Source: JBGTCY01 sp041748615 (GTDB lineage: Bacteria; Bacteroidota; Bacteroidia; Chitinophagales; CAIOSU01). Taken from it: DNA of 30,841 nt. The translations under genes were made by a program, and so were the position numbers. The notes beneath the pieces are model-generated. The model had not been told where the DNA came from. It worked only from the letters and a program-made list of their open reading frames with translations, and searched no databases. Location: NCBI GenBank assembly GCA_041748615.1, contig JBGTCY010000157.1:1-30841 (forward strand), read 5' to 3'. Shown in pieces: positions 7,796-17,300 of this stretch (positions within the stretch are counted from its first letter, which is position 1; each line of letters starts with the position of its first letter).

Positions 7796-8344
7796 TTATT
7801 TTTTTGCCGGAATTAATTGATAGGATATATCACCCCGCTTGTCATAGCGCAGGATGCCATGTTTTTTATTAAAATACACGCGCCACACATCCGATTGAAT
7901 GCTTGCCGTATCTTCAGTGAACACGTAAACATTGTGATAGAAGCGATTGCCAATCCGCATTGAATCGAGCGGTTGTATTAAATCCAGCGGACGATAGACA
8001 TCCGCCATCCTCAGAAATCGTTTGAAAGAAGATGCGTCTTTCAATAAATAAATTCTGAAACGCTCGTTATCGTCCGGATTGAAAATTTCAATTTCCGCTT
8101 CAATGGGATAATAATTTTTTAACTGGGAAAAATCATTGCGGTAATCTACAATCAGCCGGTGTTGATTTCCAAACTCATCTTTAAACCTGAGCGTGTCATG
8201 ATTCTGATAAACGAGCCAGGATAATTCTTCTTCCGTAAACTCCCCCATCCTGTTTTGATTGCAGGATGAAATCATGGATAAAAAATAAAAAATCAAGATT
8301 GAAAATACAAATCCGGGAATCTTAAAATTATTTTTTACAAACAA
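7796..8344 (-). CDS. Small lipoprotein of unknown function
   Basis: The 182-residue protein has a lipoprotein signal peptide: basic N-terminus, hydrophobic core FVFSILIFYFLSMI, then SSC with Cys28 as the lipidation site. The rest is a soluble alpha/beta domain rich in charged and aromatic residues (DTLRFKDEFGNQHRLIVDYR, WRVYFNKKHGILRYDKRGD). I do not recognise a family. No ATG precedes the signal peptide. An in-frame stop at 8357-8359 leaves only TTG (8344) or ATT (8347) as starts, and TTG gives a sound signal sequence. It follows the TraB/GumN gene after 30 bases and precedes the RmlD-like gene by 10, so it probably belongs to the lpdA-led operon. Its role is unknown. Confidence 0.72.
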   Translation of the reverse strand: MFVKNNFKIPGFVFSILIFYFLSMISSCNQNRMGEFTEEELSWLVYQNHDTLRFKDEFGNQHRLIVDYRNDFSQLKNYYPIEAEIEIFNPDDNERFRIYLLKDASSFKRFLRMADVYRPLDLIQPLDSMRIGNRFYHNVYVFTEDTASIQSDVWRVYFNKKHGILRYDKRGDISYQLIPAKK

Positions 8345-8374
8345 AATATCCTGCTTTTAAAATAAAGTAATTGG

Positions 8375-9727
8375 TCAATTCAATTTGATGGATTGATAGA
8401 ACTTGTTTGCCGGCTCTGATAGCACAAATTCCGGGGAACCGCTGACACCGAATAAATACAAATTATTTTTTGATAAAATAATCTGGTAGCGGACATGCGT
8501 CCATTCATCCACTCTGTAAAGGCAATCAACCGCTGGCATGTTTTGGTGTTTGAATTCGTTCCTTGAAATCAGTTCCCATCCATTGAGTTCGCTGATTCTG
8601 TTGGAACTGAGTGTGTAGAAATTTTTTCCTTCGGCTTTTAATTGCGCTTTGCTGACAATCGTGTAAGTGGATGTAAATGCGATTTCCTGTAACTTGTCCT
8701 CATACATGGCAATATAAAAGACCGCATCACCATAAACGGTTTCTGCATTTTGATTGGTTTCGTCCGGATTTTCGGGAAACAAGGCTGAAAATTTTCCTTG
8801 TTTGGAAGTAAACGAAATCCATTTTTCCGGCAAGTGGATTTCCTGATTTTGTGCTCCGGAAAATGAAGACATCACCGGGCTGACGGTATATCCTTTCGCG
8901 GATAATAATTTGAGGATGCCCTCCTCTCCTACTAAGTGCAACGCGCCAACTGCATTAAAAGTCGGCTGCATGCTGATTAGACTGTCAATTCTTTGTGCCA
9001 TCACATGATTGCGTTTCACCACCAGCGCTTTGTCAAACATCTCGGGAATCTCTTCATTTTGATATACTTCCAGCATTCCATCAAGATTTTGTAACCGGTA
9101 GTAGTCCATCAGTTTGTCCAGCACCTGATCTTCATCATGCATAGAGTGTATCTGGTCCATCAAAATTTTTGCCTGGTCGTAAAGGCTGATAGCTTTTAAC
9201 GCTGTCAGTTGCTCATCCACCGTTTCAATACCGATGGTTTTCAAGCCTTCTTTCATGGCGGATTTTTCCAGAAACTCATCTACTGTGTAAGATTTATCCT
9301 GATTCATGCCGGTTTCAGTAAATAATGACGAGGTAAAAACCGGCATGAGTTTGTCCACGAACAACGCGTACATGCCGAGTTGTTCTTCCGCCTTTTCTTT
9401 GACTAACTGGTAATCTTCATCACTCAACAGCATCTCTAATGTGGTATCCTGCATCATGATTAATCCCATTAAAGCAAAAGGGTCATCCGTCATGTCGGAA
9501 GTCAGAATTTCCAGAGCGAGCGCGTCACATTCTTTCAGTTTCACCAGCACGGAATCTCCGTATTCATGCGCGCGCCTGTCACGCGAGTGCATGGTTCCAT
9601 AAAGAAATGAAGGCTTGATTAAATGAGGCGCTTCAATTTTCCAAAGCAGCGAGTTGGGGGTCTGCGCGTTGGTTTCCTGACATAACAGAACCAACAAGGT
9701 AAGCATGAGATGCAACGGAAGTTTCAT
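8375..9727 (-). CDS. TraB/GumN family protein with signal peptide
   Basis: The 450-residue protein has an N-terminal signal peptide (hydrophobic LMLTLLVLL, likely cleaved after TNA, residue 21), so it is probably periplasmic or exported. The TraB/PrgY/GumN domain spans about 25-290 and shows its paired motifs YGTMH (43-47) and GALHLVGEEG (261-270), plus the conserved Glu in ALEIL (71-75). Eukaryotic relatives of this fold (TIKI) are metalloproteases using the two GxxH motifs and acidic residues, so peptidase activity is possible but unproven here. A further ~150-residue C-terminal part, rich in beta strand, has no family I can name. ATG 9727 follows the lpdA stop by 17 bases, so co-transcription with lpdA is likely. 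Confidence 0.82.
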   Translation of the reverse strand: MKLPLHLMLTLLVLLCQETNAQTPNSLLWKIEAPHLIKPSFLYGTMHSRDRRAHEYGDSVLVKLKECDALALEILTSDMTDDPFALMGLIMMQDTTLEMLLSDEDYQLVKEKAEEQLGMYALFVDKLMPVFTSSLFTETGMNQDKSYTVDEFLEKSAMKEGLKTIGIETVDEQLTALKAISLYDQAKILMDQIHSMHDEDQVLDKLMDYYRLQNLDGMLEVYQNEEIPEMFDKALVVKRNHVMAQRIDSLISMQPTFNAVGALHLVGEEGILKLLSAKGYTVSPVMSSFSGAQNQEIHLPEKWISFTSKQGKFSALFPENPDETNQNAETVYGDAVFYIAMYEDKLQEIAFTSTYTIVSKAQLKAEGKNFYTLSSNRISELNGWELISRNEFKHQNMPAVDCLYRVDEWTHVRYQIILSKNNLYLFGVSGSPEFVLSEPANKFYQSIKLN

Positions 9728-9744
9728 GAGGTGATTTCTGACTG

Positions 9745-11148
9745 TTAAATATTAATCGGGCGGTTATCACTCGCGATGAGGCAGGCATCTTTGAAGGCTT
9801 CGGTGTAAGTCGGATGCGCATGACACATGCGCCCGATATCTTCCGCTGATGCCCTGAATTCCATCGCCACCACCGCTTCTGCGATGATGTCGGCAACGCG
9901 CGGTCCAATCATTTGCACGCCAAGAATTTCATCTGTTTCTTTGTGAGCCAATACTTTGATGAATCCCTCCGTATCCATACTTGCGCGTGCCCTGCCGCTT
10001 GCCTTAAACGGGAATGAGCCTTTTTTATAGGGGATTTCTTTTTCTTTCAACTGCTCTTCAGAATAACCAACCCCCGCTACTTCGGGCCAGGTATACGCTA
10101 CACTTGGAATCAAGAGGTAATTAAGATGCGGTTTTTGACCTGCTATCACCTCCGCAACATAAACCCCTTCATCCTCTGCTTTATGCGCCAGCATCGGTCC
10201 GTCAATGACATCTCCCAATGCAAAGACTCCTGCAACTTTTGTTTCCAACTTTTCATTCACCGGAATCTTACCTCTTTTATCCGGCTCAATCCCGATGTTG
10301 TCCAATCCGAGATTTTCAGTGTAAGGTTTTCTTCCTACACACACTAAACAATATTCTCCTTTAAACTCCACTGTTTCACCTTTTTTATCTTTGGCAATTA
10401 CCGTGACACTATTTCCTTTCGCTGTTGCTCCGGTCACCTGGTGACTCAGGAAAAATTCCACGCCTAATTTTTTCATGCTTTTCAACAACTCTTTTCCCAA
10501 CTCTTTATCCATTGTTCCAATGATGCTGTCCGCGTATTCCACAATCTGTACTTTCGTGCCCAGACGCGCATAAACAGAACCCAATTCCACCCCGATAATT
10601 CCCCCTCCGATGATAACCATCGTTTTCGGGATTTTGGTGATTTCAAGCGCCTCCGTGGAGGTGATGATTCTTTTTTTATCAATCGTGATGCCGGGCAGTG
10701 TAGAAGGTTTTGAGCCTGTGGCGATGATACTCTTGTCTGTTTCTATTTCTGTGGATTTCCCATTCTTACCCTTCACGGAAATAATATTTTTAGACTTAAA
10801 AGAGCCGTGTCCTGAATAAACATCCACTTTGTTTTTCTTCATCAGATAAGCGACACCATCGGTGGTATGTTTCACAACCTCCGCTTTTCGTTTAATCATT
10901 TGTTCCATGTTCACTTTAATTCCTGACAACTCAATACCATGCTCTTTGAACTTGTCCTGAGCCGCGTGGACATGCTCTGTGGAATCAAGCAATGCTTTTG
11001 AGGGAATGCAACCGACATTCAGGCAAGTGCCGCCTAAAGTTTCGTAACGCTCAATAATAGCAGTTTTCAAGCCTAATTGCGCGCAACGAATCGCTGCTAC
11101 ATAGCCGCCCGGTCCTGAGCCGATAATCGTAACATCATATTTTGACAT
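9745..11148 (-). CDS. lpdA: Dihydrolipoyl dehydrogenase (E3 component)
   Basis: The 467-residue flavoprotein disulfide reductase has the FAD motif IIGSGPGG near the start and the redox-active disulfide C42/C47 in GGTCLNVGCIPSK. The second nucleotide-binding motif is GGGIIGVELGSV, the FAD-contact motif is FALGDV, and the catalytic C-terminal pair is His445/Glu450 in HAHPTYTE. It regenerates oxidised lipoamide on the E2 subunits of 2-oxoacid dehydrogenase complexes, using NAD+. The ATG at 11148 is chosen over an in-frame TTG at 11175, because MSKYDVTIIG is the usual opening. No E1 or E2 gene is nearby, so it probably serves several complexes. It leads a close-packed series with the TraB/GumN, lipoprotein and RmlD-like genes. 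A perfect inverted repeat lies just upstream. Confidence 0.95.
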   Translation of the reverse strand: MSKYDVTIIGSGPGGYVAAIRCAQLGLKTAIIERYETLGGTCLNVGCIPSKALLDSTEHVHAAQDKFKEHGIELSGIKVNMEQMIKRKAEVVKHTTDGVAYLMKKNKVDVYSGHGSFKSKNIISVKGKNGKSTEIETDKSIIATGSKPSTLPGITIDKKRIITSTEALEITKIPKTMVIIGGGIIGVELGSVYARLGTKVQIVEYADSIIGTMDKELGKELLKSMKKLGVEFFLSHQVTGATAKGNSVTVIAKDKKGETVEFKGEYCLVCVGRKPYTENLGLDNIGIEPDKRGKIPVNEKLETKVAGVFALGDVIDGPMLAHKAEDEGVYVAEVIAGQKPHLNYLLIPSVAYTWPEVAGVGYSEEQLKEKEIPYKKGSFPFKASGRARASMDTEGFIKVLAHKETDEILGVQMIGPRVADIIAEAVVAMEFRASAEDIGRMCHAHPTYTEAFKDACLIASDNRPINI

Positions 11149-11153
11149 GGGAA

Positions 11154-11182
11154 AATAGTTTTGGGTTACCGGCAAAACTATT
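11154..11182. promoter_or_regulatory. 10-bp perfect inverted repeat upstream of lpdA
   Basis: AATAGTTTTG (11154-11163) and CAAAACTATT (11173-11182) are exact reverse complements around a 9-base spacer. The repeat lies 6-34 bases upstream of the lpdA ATG. The right arm, read on the minus strand, contains TAGTTTTG, which fits the Bacteroidota -7 box TAnnTTTG, but no clear -33 box is seen at the right distance. It could be an operator for a dimeric repressor or a 5'-UTR hairpin. The sequence alone does not decide. Confidence 0.45.
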
Positions 11183-11466
11183 AAAAAGGGAAGTGAAGGG
11201 GGAATAAAACTTTGTTAATGTGCAGTTCTAAAAATTAACTAACAAGTTGTTATTTTTTAAGCGCCAAAAAACAATTCACAAAAAAACAAATAAAACTCAA
11301 ATTCTAAAAAATCAAACACGAACAATTCAGACACACTGTTATGTTGATTTGAAGTTTTCTTTTTTTTGTTATTGGAATTTATTTGTGATTTGCTTTTTGT
11401 GATTTGAAATTTCCAGACAATAGCGGCTTTTTTCCTGAAGGCAAAATTGTTAAACGGTTTGAATGC
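11183..11466. other. AT-rich gene-free stretch between lpdA and the VGIGT protein
   Basis: No gene is supported here. The stretch is very rich in A and T. It includes a short array with 7-base spacing at 11382-11409 (TTTGTGA, TTTGCTT, TTTGTGA, TTTGAAA). The lpdA promoter probably lies in its left part. I see no convincing terminator hairpin for the VGIGT gene that ends at 11467. Confidence 0.5.
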
Positions 11467-13770
11467 TTATCGCGACATTTCGCTCATCTTGCGCATCACG
11501 GACGGGTCGCTGTTGGCGGCAGATGAAAAGAGATACTGCATTTTCACCATTTCGTTGTAAAGCTCCGGATTGGCATTCATCCAACTGTTAGCAACATCTT
11601 CTTTGAATTTTTTGATTTTCTGAATGTTGCCGGTGGGCGTGTTTTTTAAATCTTTGCCGGTCAATTTCACTAATTCAACTGTAATTTCCTGAATCATTTT
11701 ATAAGCCGACATGGCATTGGCAAGATGGTCGCCTTCGGAAATTATGCTGGAATAAACATGCTGATTGGGCGCATTTGAAGAAACAACAGAACTAACTTCT
11801 GGAAACTCCGCAGATATAATATCCGCTTTGTAATAAAAGCCTTTAAAGTTGGCGCTGCGTGATTCAACGGCAACCATGAAACCGTCTTTGCTGACTTCTG
11901 TAACAATCAGTTGCGCTTTTCCGCCAAAGGGCGTTAAATCAATCACCAAATCATCAAACTCCACATCTTCCGGCATATTCTGGCGGGTTTGTTTATCCCA
12001 AGCGATAAACACTGTTGATTCATCCGCTTTTACTTTTTGTGAGCCGGTAATCAATACTCCGCCTACTTGTTGAGGATTGCCCTGAACGACTTTGATTTGT
12101 TTCGGCAGGTCATTGATTTCAGAACGCGCCAGCAGAATCCAGATTTTTCCTTCATCAGTTCTTGAGCCGTCAAACGCTTCCATCGCGTAGCCGATGATGG
12201 TACCTGATTTCGCTTTCATGCCAACTCCTGTTACTGTAGAAGAGGTAATCGGGTCGCCTGATTTAATAGAGCCGCCTTCAAGATTTACTTTTGCTTTCAC
12301 CCGACCGGTTAAGGCGACCGCCTCGCCCTGTGAAGGGTCGTTGAGAAAAACAGAAGGATTCTCTGAAATAACACCTGCAATCAGCGGGTCATTCGCTTTG
12401 GAGGTTAAGACAAAGGACTGTTCCCTGTTGGTGGAAATAGAAACAATATCTCCGGCTTCCGGTTTTCTGAATTTATCTTCAATGGCAAAAAACTCCGCCA
12501 CATCACCGTACTCACTCAAAGAGTTAGCATATAACTTACCGGATGCGCGTACTTCACCATAAGCCGCGTAGAGCGGACTGTTTGAACTGTCACCCCATGA
12601 ATAGTAAATATTGCCATTATAAGAATACCAGATATCGGTATCATTGGAGGGGTCCTGATTGATGCAATGAACATAAAAATTTACATTATCAGGGTCTGTT
12701 CCATTCCACAGGTTGCTGTTAAAAAACCAGGTAGAATAAAATCCGCCATCTCCGGCAATACAAGTATCTAAGTTACTTGGAAAGGGTGATGGAGGATATG
12801 TATAAACATCACCATTCGGTACATTAATGCCTCCAACATATAAATCCCTCACATAAACGCCAACCACTATCGGATACTGCGTTGGGGTAACCGATTGCTC
12901 CCAAATGACTACTTCATAATATAAATTTGTAATTTTTCTGCAATCACCTGTATCTGCATCTACGATATTGTCATACTTATGAGGGTTAGGGTCATCTTTA
13001 ATGAGTATTCTAATCGTATTAGGGTCAAAACCCATCGTATTTTGGAAGTTAAATGTCTCTGGATTAACAGTGATGCAATTTGCTCCTGAAATATCCCCAA
13101 CCGTTAAGCCGTCATTGATAGCGATGGAGCCGCCATACAGCAGACTATCAGTATTTCTTATTGCTCCAAGAATACTCAGGTCTCCAATAAACTTCGCTGC
13201 ATTTCCTCCTTCCCGAAATACCAATTCATTATTCACGGTATCTGCAATAGCAGATTCATTGATGACAACTAAAGCATAACCTAAGGAATCTTGATTCAAA
13301 ATTTCCACAGCCGGCAATGAATCATGTTTGCTTACCGCACGGATTGAGATTCCATTGGTATTAAACACATCTAATGCAGGGTAATCTTCACTTGCGGTTT
13401 CAGCCCGGATGGCGATGTTTCCTGAACCTTTTACATGCAATTTCGTGAGCGGAACCGTAGTGCCAATCCCGACATTTCCGCTGACACCCGAGTGCATGTC
13501 ATTAACAATAATCACCCAGTCATCATCCTGTCCGCTGCCTCCTGAAAAGGGAGACCAGCCGGTATCTACTCTGCCTTCAAAACGGTCAAGCAGGTCATTG
13601 TAACGAATGGTTCCGATAAAATCATTGGAAGTGTTTCCAATTTTAATCGCGCCAACCACCTCTAATTTTTCCTGCGGATTATTGGTACCGATGCCGACAT
13701 TCTGAGCTTGTAACGCAATGGAAGAAAGGCAGGTAAAAGCAATCAATGAAAGTGAGTAGATTTTTTTCAT
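11467..13770 (-). CDS. Secreted VGIGT-motif (tail-fibre-like) structural protein
   Basis: The 767-residue protein has a signal peptide (MKKIYSLSLIAFTCLSSIAL, cut near residue 22). It then has two NVGIGT motifs (24-29, 99-104), each followed by a KLEV/KLHV strand, the pattern of Bacteroidota secreted proteins that resemble phage tail-fibre needles. Residues about 250-400 form a domain I do not recognise. Residues 421-533 contain YGDVAEFF, GDIVSI, AGVISENP, VALTGRVKAKV and SGDPITSS, a beta-rich domain seen in similar fibre-like proteins. The C-terminus (about 690-767) is helical. No T9SS sorting domain is visible. ATG 13770 is chosen because AGAGGA (13776-13781) sits at a good distance from it and overlaps the ATG at 13776. 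A role in a surface fibre is inference. Confidence 0.78.
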   Translation of the reverse strand: MKKIYSLSLIAFTCLSSIALQAQNVGIGTNNPQEKLEVVGAIKIGNTSNDFIGTIRYNDLLDRFEGRVDTGWSPFSGGSGQDDDWVIIVNDMHSGVSGNVGIGTTVPLTKLHVKGSGNIAIRAETASEDYPALDVFNTNGISIRAVSKHDSLPAVEILNQDSLGYALVVINESAIADTVNNELVFREGGNAAKFIGDLSILGAIRNTDSLLYGGSIAINDGLTVGDISGANCITVNPETFNFQNTMGFDPNTIRILIKDDPNPHKYDNIVDADTGDCRKITNLYYEVVIWEQSVTPTQYPIVVGVYVRDLYVGGINVPNGDVYTYPPSPFPSNLDTCIAGDGGFYSTWFFNSNLWNGTDPDNVNFYVHCINQDPSNDTDIWYSYNGNIYYSWGDSSNSPLYAAYGEVRASGKLYANSLSEYGDVAEFFAIEDKFRKPEAGDIVSISTNREQSFVLTSKANDPLIAGVISENPSVFLNDPSQGEAVALTGRVKAKVNLEGGSIKSGDPITSSTVTGVGMKAKSGTIIGYAMEAFDGSRTDEGKIWILLARSEINDLPKQIKVVQGNPQQVGGVLITGSQKVKADESTVFIAWDKQTRQNMPEDVEFDDLVIDLTPFGGKAQLIVTEVSKDGFMVAVESRSANFKGFYYKADIISAEFPEVSSVVSSNAPNQHVYSSIISEGDHLANAMSAYKMIQEITVELVKLTGKDLKNTPTGNIQKIKKFKEDVANSWMNANPELYNEMVKMQYLFSSAANSDPSVMRKMSEMSR

Positions 13771-13775
13771 GCACA

Positions 13776-13781
13776 TCCTCT
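13776..13781 (-). promoter_or_regulatory. Ribosome binding site of the VGIGT protein gene
   Basis: AGAGGA on the minus strand lies five bases upstream of the ATG at 13770 and overlaps the in-frame ATG at 13776, so it decides in favour of the 13770 start. Clear Shine-Dalgarno sites are uncommon in this window, so strong expression is possible. Confidence 0.55.
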
Positions 13782-14015
13782 TTTAGTTAATATTCAAAAG
13801 CTAATTTAACTATTTAAAGCATAAAAAGCAAACGATTTTGGAAAATACAACTTTACAAGACCAAAACTTATGAAATATCCGGAAATTATTTAAGGTTATT
13901 TTCAGCCTTCATTTTCATTTCTTTTTAAAGAAATAGAAAAAAGAAATTTATAAATCCGACTTGCAAAAGGTTATCCAATAACGAATTTAAAAAGGTAATT
14001 AAATAAGTTAAAAGC
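13782..14015. other. AT-rich upstream region of the VGIGT gene
   Basis: No open frame of note. This A/T-rich stretch should hold the promoter and 5' leader of the 767-residue protein gene. I find no unambiguous -33/-7 pair. It lies just past the terminator of the giant gene, so the two surface-protein genes are probably transcribed separately. Confidence 0.45.
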
Positions 14016-14055
14016 AAAAAAGTCCCCCGGAAAGTTCATTCCGGAGGACTTTTTT
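14016..14055 (-). terminator. Rho-independent terminator of the giant surface protein gene
   Basis: AAAAAAGTCC(C)CCGGAA at 14016-14032 pairs with TTCCGG(A)GGACTTTTTT at 14039-14055 over 17 positions with one mismatch (14026 against 14045), around a six-base loop. It starts about 25 bases after the stop codon of the giant gene. On the minus strand it ends in a T run; A runs on the other side make it potentially bidirectional. Confidence 0.85.
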
Positions 14056-14080
14056 CATTCATTTTTAATTTAAAGAACGC

Positions 14081-14344
14081 TTAATTCTTCGCCAGAATCA
14101 GTTTCCGGATGTGTACATCACCGGACTCTGTAACGAGGCGGTAGAAGTACATGCCATCGGGACGGTTATCCGCGTTGAATTCCACGCTGTACAACTGACC
14201 TGCTTCCGCGACCGCGTCATAGAGTCTCACGATTTCCTGACCTGCCATGTTGTAAACGGTCAGCGTGATTCTTTCTTCGCTGTTCAGGCGGAACTGAATC
14301 GTAGCCGTTTCGCTGAACGGGTTGGGGAACGCGGTCAGGCTGAA
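14081..14344 (-). other. T9SS type A C-terminal sorting domain (coding part)
   Basis: The last 87 residues of the giant protein have the usual order of a type A sorting domain: FPNPF, a strand TIQFRL, ITLTVYNMAGQEIV, a Gly-turn, GMYFYRLVTESG and the final basic RKLILAKN. This signal directs export through the type IX pathway and is normally removed before the protein is attached to the surface. Confidence 0.93.
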
Positions 14345-17300
14345 GATGTCCTCGTACTCGTCAAACAAGCCGTCCTTCGCGCTGTCCGGGCAAGGTCCGA
14401 TTAACCAGTCGTGTTTAGCGGCTTTCTTCGCCACGTCCTTGTTTTTCACGCAGTGCGTATGCGGATTTTTGCCAAGCGGCTTATGACACATCAGGGTTCT
14501 GCCCGGTTTGTCGCAACTGTTGTCGCACACGCTGCCGTCTTCATCCTTCCAGCCCAGCACAAACAACTCTCTGAAGAACTCGCCCAGGATGTCTTCCGCG
14601 GACGCGCAATCCACCGGAATCTTGATATCCGGTCTCGCTACGCCTACCACCTGCGCATAGATGCTTGCCTGCGGGAACACTCCGCCCGGCAATCCGGCTG
14701 ATGATACTGTCAGCAAATCACCTGCATTCACATTGGTGAAGGTAGCGATATGCACCGTATGCAACGGGTCTGCCCAGAATACCAAGGTGGCATTGGTGAT
14801 GCTCAAACTGTCGAAGCGATCGAAGTCAAATCTCAACTCGGTGATGCTGCCGTTACAAGGACATGCCGGAGGCGCATCCAGGTTACAAGTGCTGCCTTCT
14901 CCGTCTATCCATCCGAACACCGTGTAATGTCCATATTCAACACCCATGTTATACTGTGAACCGGAAGTGTGGATGACCGTATTCGGCTGTCCGCTGCCTA
15001 CCAATTCAAAGTAAGTATTGGATCCCAATTTCGATTTATTCATCAGGTCTGCACGAACAATCATCGTGTCTCCGGGCTGTAGGTTGGTGAAGGTTTGGAA
15101 TAAGTCCTGGTTATTGTTCTTTTCATACACATTCACCGTAGCATTTGCCGGTCCGTTGTAAATCAAGCCGAGGTAGAAGAAACCTTTCTTCAACTGACAA
15201 GGTTCGGGCATGTTACAAACATTATCCTTGTGGTCGGTCAGACCGAGCACCTTGAAATCACCATAGACATTATCCAGGATGTCAGCGCCATTGCCGTTCG
15301 CGCAATCTGTCGGTACTGACGCGTAAGGACTTCCGGAACCAACTACTTCGAGATAGGTCCAGTAACTCAATTTGTTACCATTATTCAGGTTGCCATTGAT
15401 AATGAGTTCCTGTCCATTCTGCACATTGGTGAAGGTCTGGAAGATGCTTTGCTGAGGATGATTCCTTGCATTGACGGTTGCTCCGCTGGGTCCGGTGTAT
15501 TTCACCAGCATCAGCCTGATTAATCCACTCGGATGACAAAGGGCGCATGGGTTGTTGGGGATGACGGGTTCTCCGCAATCTGCACTGCTGAGGTCAAGGT
15601 TAGAGCCACAGTTGCCGATTGACCAGCCTTGCGCCAACTTGTTAGACACATCGCTTTGTTTCACGCACTGGTTCTTATTCTTGTCATCGCACATCTGCAC
15701 GCGGTCACCGCTGCAACGCACATCTACTACAGTAATCACATGCGTTCCTACCGCTACACATCCATTATCGTCAGTCACTGTTACGGTATAGGTCGTAGTA
15801 GCCGTTGGGGCAACCTGTATGCTTGAAGAGGTCTCTCCGGTGTTCCATACCATCGTATAAGGACCGGTTCCACCGGATACATTTGTGGTAATCTGTGCTA
15901 CGTTTTCAGGATAGTATCCAAAGACTACAGTTTGATTTGCACAAACACCCGTTAACAGTTCATCGGGCTCAGTAAGCGTGATTGAACCGGTTGTGAAACA
16001 TCCGTTTGCATCAGTAATTGTAACATTATAAGTACCGGCACACACATTGGTCAAATCTTCAGAACTTGCTGTAAATCCATTCGGACCAGTCCAATTATAG
16101 GTGTAAGCCACACAGGACGCGCTGCCACTCACTTCAAGGTCAATTGAGCCGTCACATGAATTTGCACAACTGATATTATTACCACCAATGTAGTTGGCAG
16201 CCGTGAGCGAGGTAATCGTCAATAGCGTAGGCTGCGTCATCGGGATGAAAGGCGTTGCCACGATACATCCGTTGGCATCCACAATCGTTGCCCTGTAAGT
16301 ACCAGCCGTCAAAGCGCTTTGACTGGACGCGCCAGGAACGACTCCTGAACCGCCTCCAAGCGCCAACCAGGTAATTGTGTAAGGAGCGCATCCGCCTGTA
16401 ACCGTCAGTTCAATCGCGCCATCATTCGCACCATTGCAACTGACATTGTAGCCACATGCGTACAAGGATTTGGTGAAGGAAACTGTTAATGCATCAGGCT
16501 GTGTTAAGGTGATGCTGCCGGTGATTTGGTCGCCATTGGCATCGGTAACAGTTACTTCATACGTTCCTGACTGGATTCCGCTTAAATCTTCCGTTGTCGC
16601 TCCGTTTGACCAGTTGTAAGTGTATGGCAGACATCCACCGATTACTTCCAACTCAACTGAACCGTTGCTTGCACCGTTACAGGTTACATTATAACCACAC
16701 TGATAAACAGGGCTGGAAAGTTCTGTAATCACTAATGGGTCTGTGGTCACGGTGATCGTTGCGCTGCAAGTGGAGACATTACCATTCACGTCCGTCACGG
16801 TCAATACCACCGTATTGGCGCCTTGATCTGTGCAGAGGAAGGTGTTGGGTGAAACAGACAGCGATGCTACTCCGCAGTTATCGCTGCTGCCTGCATCAAT
16901 ATCACCGGGTACGATTCCAACTGAACCTGTCAAAGGCAGGTTGATGGTAATATCCTGACACAATGCTACGGGAGCTACATTATCTTCAACCGTTACGGTC
17001 GCGCTGCAGGTAGAGACGTTTCCGTTTACATCGGTTACCGTCAATACTACCGTGTTGGCTCCTACTTCTGAACAATCAAAGTCCGTCTGGCTCAGCGCCA
17101 AGCTCGCGATACCGCAATTGTCGCTTGAACCATTGTCAATGTCTCCCGTGGTGATGCTCGCTGCGCCAGCGTTGGTCGCTGAACTCAACTGTATCGTTAC
17201 ATCCTGGCATAAAGCTATCGGTGCAATGTTGTCTTCTACCGTTACTGTTGCGCTACAGGTAGAGACGTTTCCGTTTACATCGGTTACCGTCAATACCACC

